This document shows positions 61,334 to 64,000 of a stretch of 64,000 nucleotides of DNA, one piece after another (positions within the stretch are counted from its first letter, which is position 1; each line of letters begins with the position of its first letter). The translations under genes were made by a program, and so were the position numbers. The stretch is taken from NCBI GenBank assembly GCA_028293765.1, contig JAQGOG010000208.1:5001-69000 (forward strand), in the 5' to 3' direction. The stretch is from Gammaproteobacteria bacterium. Its GTDB lineage: Bacteria > Pseudomonadota > Gammaproteobacteria > Steroidobacterales > Steroidobacteraceae. The notes under the pieces were generated by a model. The model saw only the letters and a program-made list of their open reading frames with translations, had not been told where the DNA came from and did no database searches.

Positions 61334-61909
61334 TCACTGCGGGCTTTGACGGGTGCTGAACGCCTTCAGCGCCGCGAGATTCTTGCTGCCGACGGTGAAC
61401 CGTTGGGACTCACCGCCACCGGCGACGTGGGTCTCGAGCGCGATGGTCTGAGCGCCCGCGAGACACTTCAGCGCGTCTTGCGTGAGTTGGAAGTACCACT
61501 GCTCGCTCCAGGGGGCCGGCGCGGAGTACGGAGCGTGCGCGATACCGAGGTGCCTAAGTCCGCCTTCTACTGGCTGTAACACCAGGGGCTGCCCGTCGCA
61601 CAGTAGCTGCGTGTCCAGCGTCGCGCCCTCCGGCGCTGGTGCCGTCATCCAGAGGAACAGCGCTCGCTTGCCCATCTGATCTGTCTCGAAGGGTGCGATA
61701 TAGGCGAACGGATCGCCAGCGGCACCGCGAGTCGCTTCGGCGAGCAGTTCCACGGGGCTATCCATCACGGTCAACGTCGAGCCGGTGTCGGGATCGAGCC
61801 GGTCTACCACGGGCTGCGACGGCGTAGACGCGCAGGCGGTCAGGACCATGACGAAGGCCGTCAGGCCCCCACGAAAGGCCGAACGACGGGAGGGAACACT
61901 GAGCCTCAC
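61334..61909 (-). CDS. Predicted lipoprotein of unknown function
   Basis: A 191-residue protein with signal peptide and lipobox VLTA-C (Cys26). The mature part has a mixed beta pattern with ALFLWMTAPAPEGATLDTQL, WSEQWYFQLTQDAL and the strand QTIALETHVAGG, and no known motif. It is convergent with the transglycosylase gene (5 bp between stops) and starts just upstream of the divergent L,D-transpeptidase gene. A wall-related role is only a guess from neighbours. Confidence 0.78.
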   Translation of the reverse strand: MRLSVPSRRSAFRGGLTAFVMVLTACASTPSQPVVDRLDPDTGSTLTVMDSPVELLAEATRGAAGDPFAYIAPFETDQMGKRALFLWMTAPAPEGATLDTQLLCDGQPLVLQPVEGGLRHLGIAHAPYSAPAPWSEQWYFQLTQDALKCLAGAQTIALETHVAGGGESQRFTVGSKNLAALKAFSTRQSPQ

Positions 61910-62115
61910 GGGCGGTCTCTTAGGCGGACGCTGAAAATCATTATAGTCAGGCGCAGCTCCCCGCAGCCAAAGTGTGACTCATAGTGGAACTCCTGAACGT
62001 GGCGCGGGTTCCCACCGTCTGCTGGCGCCGACGGTGTGACGGATGTACATCGCCCGCTGGAACTGAAGCGCTTATAATTCCGTTCAATATCCGCAAGTGC
62101 TTGTTTACCCGGAAG

Positions 62116-62661
62116 ATGACGCCCTTTCCCAGGATACTGCTCGCCACTGCGGTCCTCGCCTGTGCGGCCGTCGCTGCTCGGGGTGACGCGCTCCCTCAGG
62201 CAGAGCGAGTCATGCTGCGGTCGACGGAGAGTTTGCCGGTCGTCGACCGCCTCGTCGTGCGCAAAACCGATCGCAAGCTCCTCCTGCTGCACGGGGACTC
62301 CGTGGTGCGCACGTACAAGATCGCGCTCGGCTTGAATCCGGTGGGGCAGAAGGAACGGGCGGGCGACTTCCGCACGCCGGAAGGGCGATATTCGCTGATC
62401 CGCCGCAACCCCCGCAGCGACTTTTTTCTCTCGCTGCAGGTCTCGTATCCGAATGACATAGACCTCAAGCGGGCCAAGCGCAATCATTGGGACGCCGGCG
62501 GCTCGATCATGATCCACGGTCTGCCTAATCAGCTGAAGCACGAGCCGACGTACTACGAGAGCCGGGACTGGACGGACGGCTGCATCGCTTTATCGAACGC
62601 CGACATGGTGGAGGTCTGGCTGCTCACGCCGGATAACGCGCCGATCGACATTCTCCCGTAG
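62116..62661 (+). CDS. L,D-transpeptidase (YkuD family)
   Basis: A 181-residue exported enzyme. The signal peptide (PRILLATAVLACAAVAARGDA) leads to a YkuD domain with LVVRKTDRKLLLLHGDSVV, KIALGLNPVGQKERAGDFRT, SIMIHGLPNQ and the active-site motif DWTDGCIALSNADM with catalytic Cys. Members cross-link peptidoglycan or attach lipoprotein. The first frame is open to 61984, but ATG 62116 (GGAAG upstream) gives the signal peptide. The start lies about 200 bp from the divergent lipoprotein gene. Confidence 0.92.
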   Translation: MTPFPRILLATAVLACAAVAARGDALPQAERVMLRSTESLPVVDRLVVRKTDRKLLLLHGDSVVRTYKIALGLNPVGQKERAGDFRTPEGRYSLIRRNPRSDFFLSLQVSYPNDIDLKRAKRNHWDAGGSIMIHGLPNQLKHEPTYYESRDWTDGCIALSNADMVEVWLLTPDNAPIDILP

Positions 62662-62697
62662 CGCCTCAGGCGCGCGACACCATCCGGGAAGAGTTCA

Positions 62698-64000
62698 GTG
62701 GACAGCAGTATCGTCGTTCCCGAATTCATCGACGCCCGGGTCGGTCCGCGGGGCAGTCTCGAGAATCTCTCCCAGGCGGAAATCGGCAAGCTGCTCGATT
62801 CGGGTCAGGGCGGCCTGTATCGCCTCTTTCGCCAGTGCGCGCTTGCTGTGCTCAACAGCGGCGCCGATACCGACAACGCGAAGGAAATCTTCGACCGCTA
62901 CCGTGACTTCGACATCGAGATCGTGCGCCACGCATGGGGCATCAAGCTCGAAATGCACAATGCCCCGGCCGCGGCATTCGTCGACGGCCAGATGATCCGG
63001 GGCATCAAGGAGCATCTGTTCGCGGTTCTGCGGGACGTGGTGTTCATCTCGAACGAGATCATCGACAGCGGGCGGTTCGATCTCTCGAATTCGGCGGCGA
63101 TCACGAACGCCGTGTTCCACATCGTGCGCAATGCGCGTCTCCTCGACAACAAGGGACGGCCGAATCTGGTCGTGTGCTGGGGCGGACACTCTATCGGCGA
63201 GGCCGAATACCAGTACACGAAGAAGGTCGGCTACGAGATGGGCCTGCGCGCCCTCGACATCTGCACCGGGTGCGGCCCGGGCGCCATGAAGGGCCCGATG
63301 AAGGGCGCGACCATCGGTCACGCCAAGCAGCGCATCGAGCACGGCCGCTATATCGGAATCACTGAGCCGGGGATCATTGCGGCCGAGCCCCCGAATCCGA
63401 TCGTGAATCAGCTCGCCATCCTCCCGGACATCGAGAAACGCCTCGAAGCGTTCGTGCGACTCGCGCACGGGATTGTCGTCTTCCCGGGAGGCGCGGGCAC
63501 GGCAGAAGAGATTTTGTATCTGGTCGGCATCCTGCTGGACCCGGCGAACCGCGATCAGCCCTTCCCTGTCGTCCTTACGGGTCCGCGCGCAAGCGCGGCC
63601 TACTTCGAACACGTGAGCCGCTTCATCGAAGGTACGCTGGGTGAGCAGGCTCTGCGACGCTTTACAGTGATCATCGACGATCCGGCGGAGGTCGGACGTC
63701 ACATGGTGCGCGCCATGGAAGCCGTCCGTGAATTCCGCCGCCAGCGCAATGATTCGTACAACTTCAACTGGCTGCTGGCGGTCCAGCCAGAGTTTCAGCG
63801 ACCGTTCGAAGTGACGCACGAGTCGATGCGCGCGCTCCAGCTGCATAGGGATCAACCGGTACACGAGCTCGCCGCGAACCTGCGGCGCGCGTTCTCCGGA
63901 ATCGTCACGGGAAATGTGAAGGAATACGGCATCAAGGCGATCGAGCGCGACGGTCCGTACGAGCTCTCGGGCGATCCCAAGATCATGGGGTTGCTCGATG
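62698..64000 (+). CDS. ppnN: Nucleotide 5'-monophosphate nucleosidase PpnN (partial, runs past window end)
   Basis: Cleaves purine and pyrimidine monophosphates to base and ribose-5-phosphate; in E. coli it is activated by (p)ppGpp. The visible 434 codons run from GTG 62698 (GGGAAGAG upstream). Motifs of the LOG fold are present: VVCWGGHSIGEAEYQYTKKV, ICTGCGPGAMKGPMKGA, PGIIAAEPPNP, VVFPGGAGTAEEILYL, then RRAFSGIVTGNVKEYGIKAI. All match E. coli PpnN (YgdH) closely; only about 20 residues are lacking at the end. It shows no sign of frameshift. Confidence 0.95.
   Translation, partial: MDSSIVVPEFIDARVGPRGSLENLSQAEIGKLLDSGQGGLYRLFRQCALAVLNSGADTDNAKEIFDRYRDFDIEIVRHAWGIKLEMHNAPAAAFVDGQMIRGIKEHLFAVLRDVVFISNEIIDSGRFDLSNSAAITNAVFHIVRNARLLDNKGRPNLVVCWGGHSIGEAEYQYTKKVGYEMGLRALDICTGCGPGAMKGPMKGATIGHAKQRIEHGRYIGITEPGIIAAEPPNPIVNQLAILPDIEKRLEAFVRLAHGIVVFPGGAGTAEEILYLVGILLDPANRDQPFPVVLTGPRASAAYFEHVSRFIEGTLGEQALRRFTVIIDDPAEVGRHMVRAMEAVREFRRQRNDSYNFNWLLAVQPEFQRPFEVTHESMRALQLHRDQPVHELAANLRRAFSGIVTGNVKEYGIKAIERDGPYELSGDPKIMGLLD

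Noticed and set aside
62695-63864. 389-residue minus-strand open frame
   Set aside because: It is antisense to ppnN, whose plus-strand translation matches the known enzyme over its whole visible length.

Overview
The window is GC-rich, densely packed chromosomal DNA from a free-living gammaproteobacterium. No rRNA or tRNA gene, phage, insertion sequence or CRISPR array was found. The gene order tonB-gshB-pilG-pilH-pilI-pilJ-chpA-chpC, with yqgE-ruvX-pyrB and pilT-pilU / yggS-proC-yggT-yggU close by, follows the arrangement known from Pseudomonas aeruginosa. High GC, split class II ribonucleotide reductase genes and intergenic repeats fit a Xanthomonadales/Nevskiales/Steroidobacterales-like lineage. 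That placement is inference; the genus cannot be read from the sequence.

Layout. 1-6.5 kb: end of an M23 peptidase, polyphosphate kinase ppk behind a candidate Pho box, convergent exopolyphosphatase ppx, erpA, a bactofilin, a coiled-coil membrane protein and rppH. 6.6-14.4 kb: BtuC-type permease, an intergenic repeat cluster, a GAF/DUF484-like diguanylate cyclase overlapping tyrA, pdxH, a membrane-anchored metzincin-like protease overlapping a BtuD-type ATPase, an inositol-monophosphatase-family enzyme and a PduO-type cobalamin adenosyltransferase. 14.6-18.5 kb: ampD, bioA-rsmE and an unrecognised membrane-anchored protein. 18.5-29.5 kb: the Pil-Chp chemosensory operon. 29.8-35 kb: gshB, a TonB protein, yqgE, ruvX, pyrB and a PyrK-like flavoprotein. 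35-42 kb: three tandem PilT/PilU-family ATPases, then yggS, proC, yggT, yggU and an HU-like gene. 42-45.4 kb: an alpha/beta hydrolase carrying an apparent repeat insertion, an FKBP lipoprotein and htpG. 46-51 kb: ParA-like ATPase, zinc-ribbon metallopeptidase, cupin, Do-type protease and hsp20. 52-55.7 kb: nrdJa-nrdJb and an exported cupin. 55.9-64 kb: ToxR-like TPR regulator, large MltD-like transglycosylase with four LysM-like segments, lipoprotein, L,D-transpeptidase and the start of ppnN.

Themes. (1) Type IV pilus retraction and its chemosensory control: PilGHIJ-ChpA-ChpC, three retraction-type ATPases and a TonB3-like protein. (2) Vitamin B12: candidate uptake permease and ATPase, adenosyltransferase, and a B12-dependent ribonucleotide reductase as consumer. 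(3) Polyphosphate synthesis and breakdown, with ppk under likely PhoB control. (4) Heat shock: htpG and hsp20 lie behind sigma-32-type promoters sharing the same extended -35. (5) Cell-wall turnover: M23 peptidase, AmpD, MltD-like enzyme, L,D-transpeptidase and bactofilin.

The most unusual observation is a palindromic repeat. Several related units lie between btuC and the cyclase gene, and a segment matching one of them at 27 of 31 ungapped positions lies inside the alpha/beta hydrolase gene, in frame and followed by a 12-bp hairpin. It appears to add about 24 residues to the protein, in the manner of protein-inserting palindromic elements.
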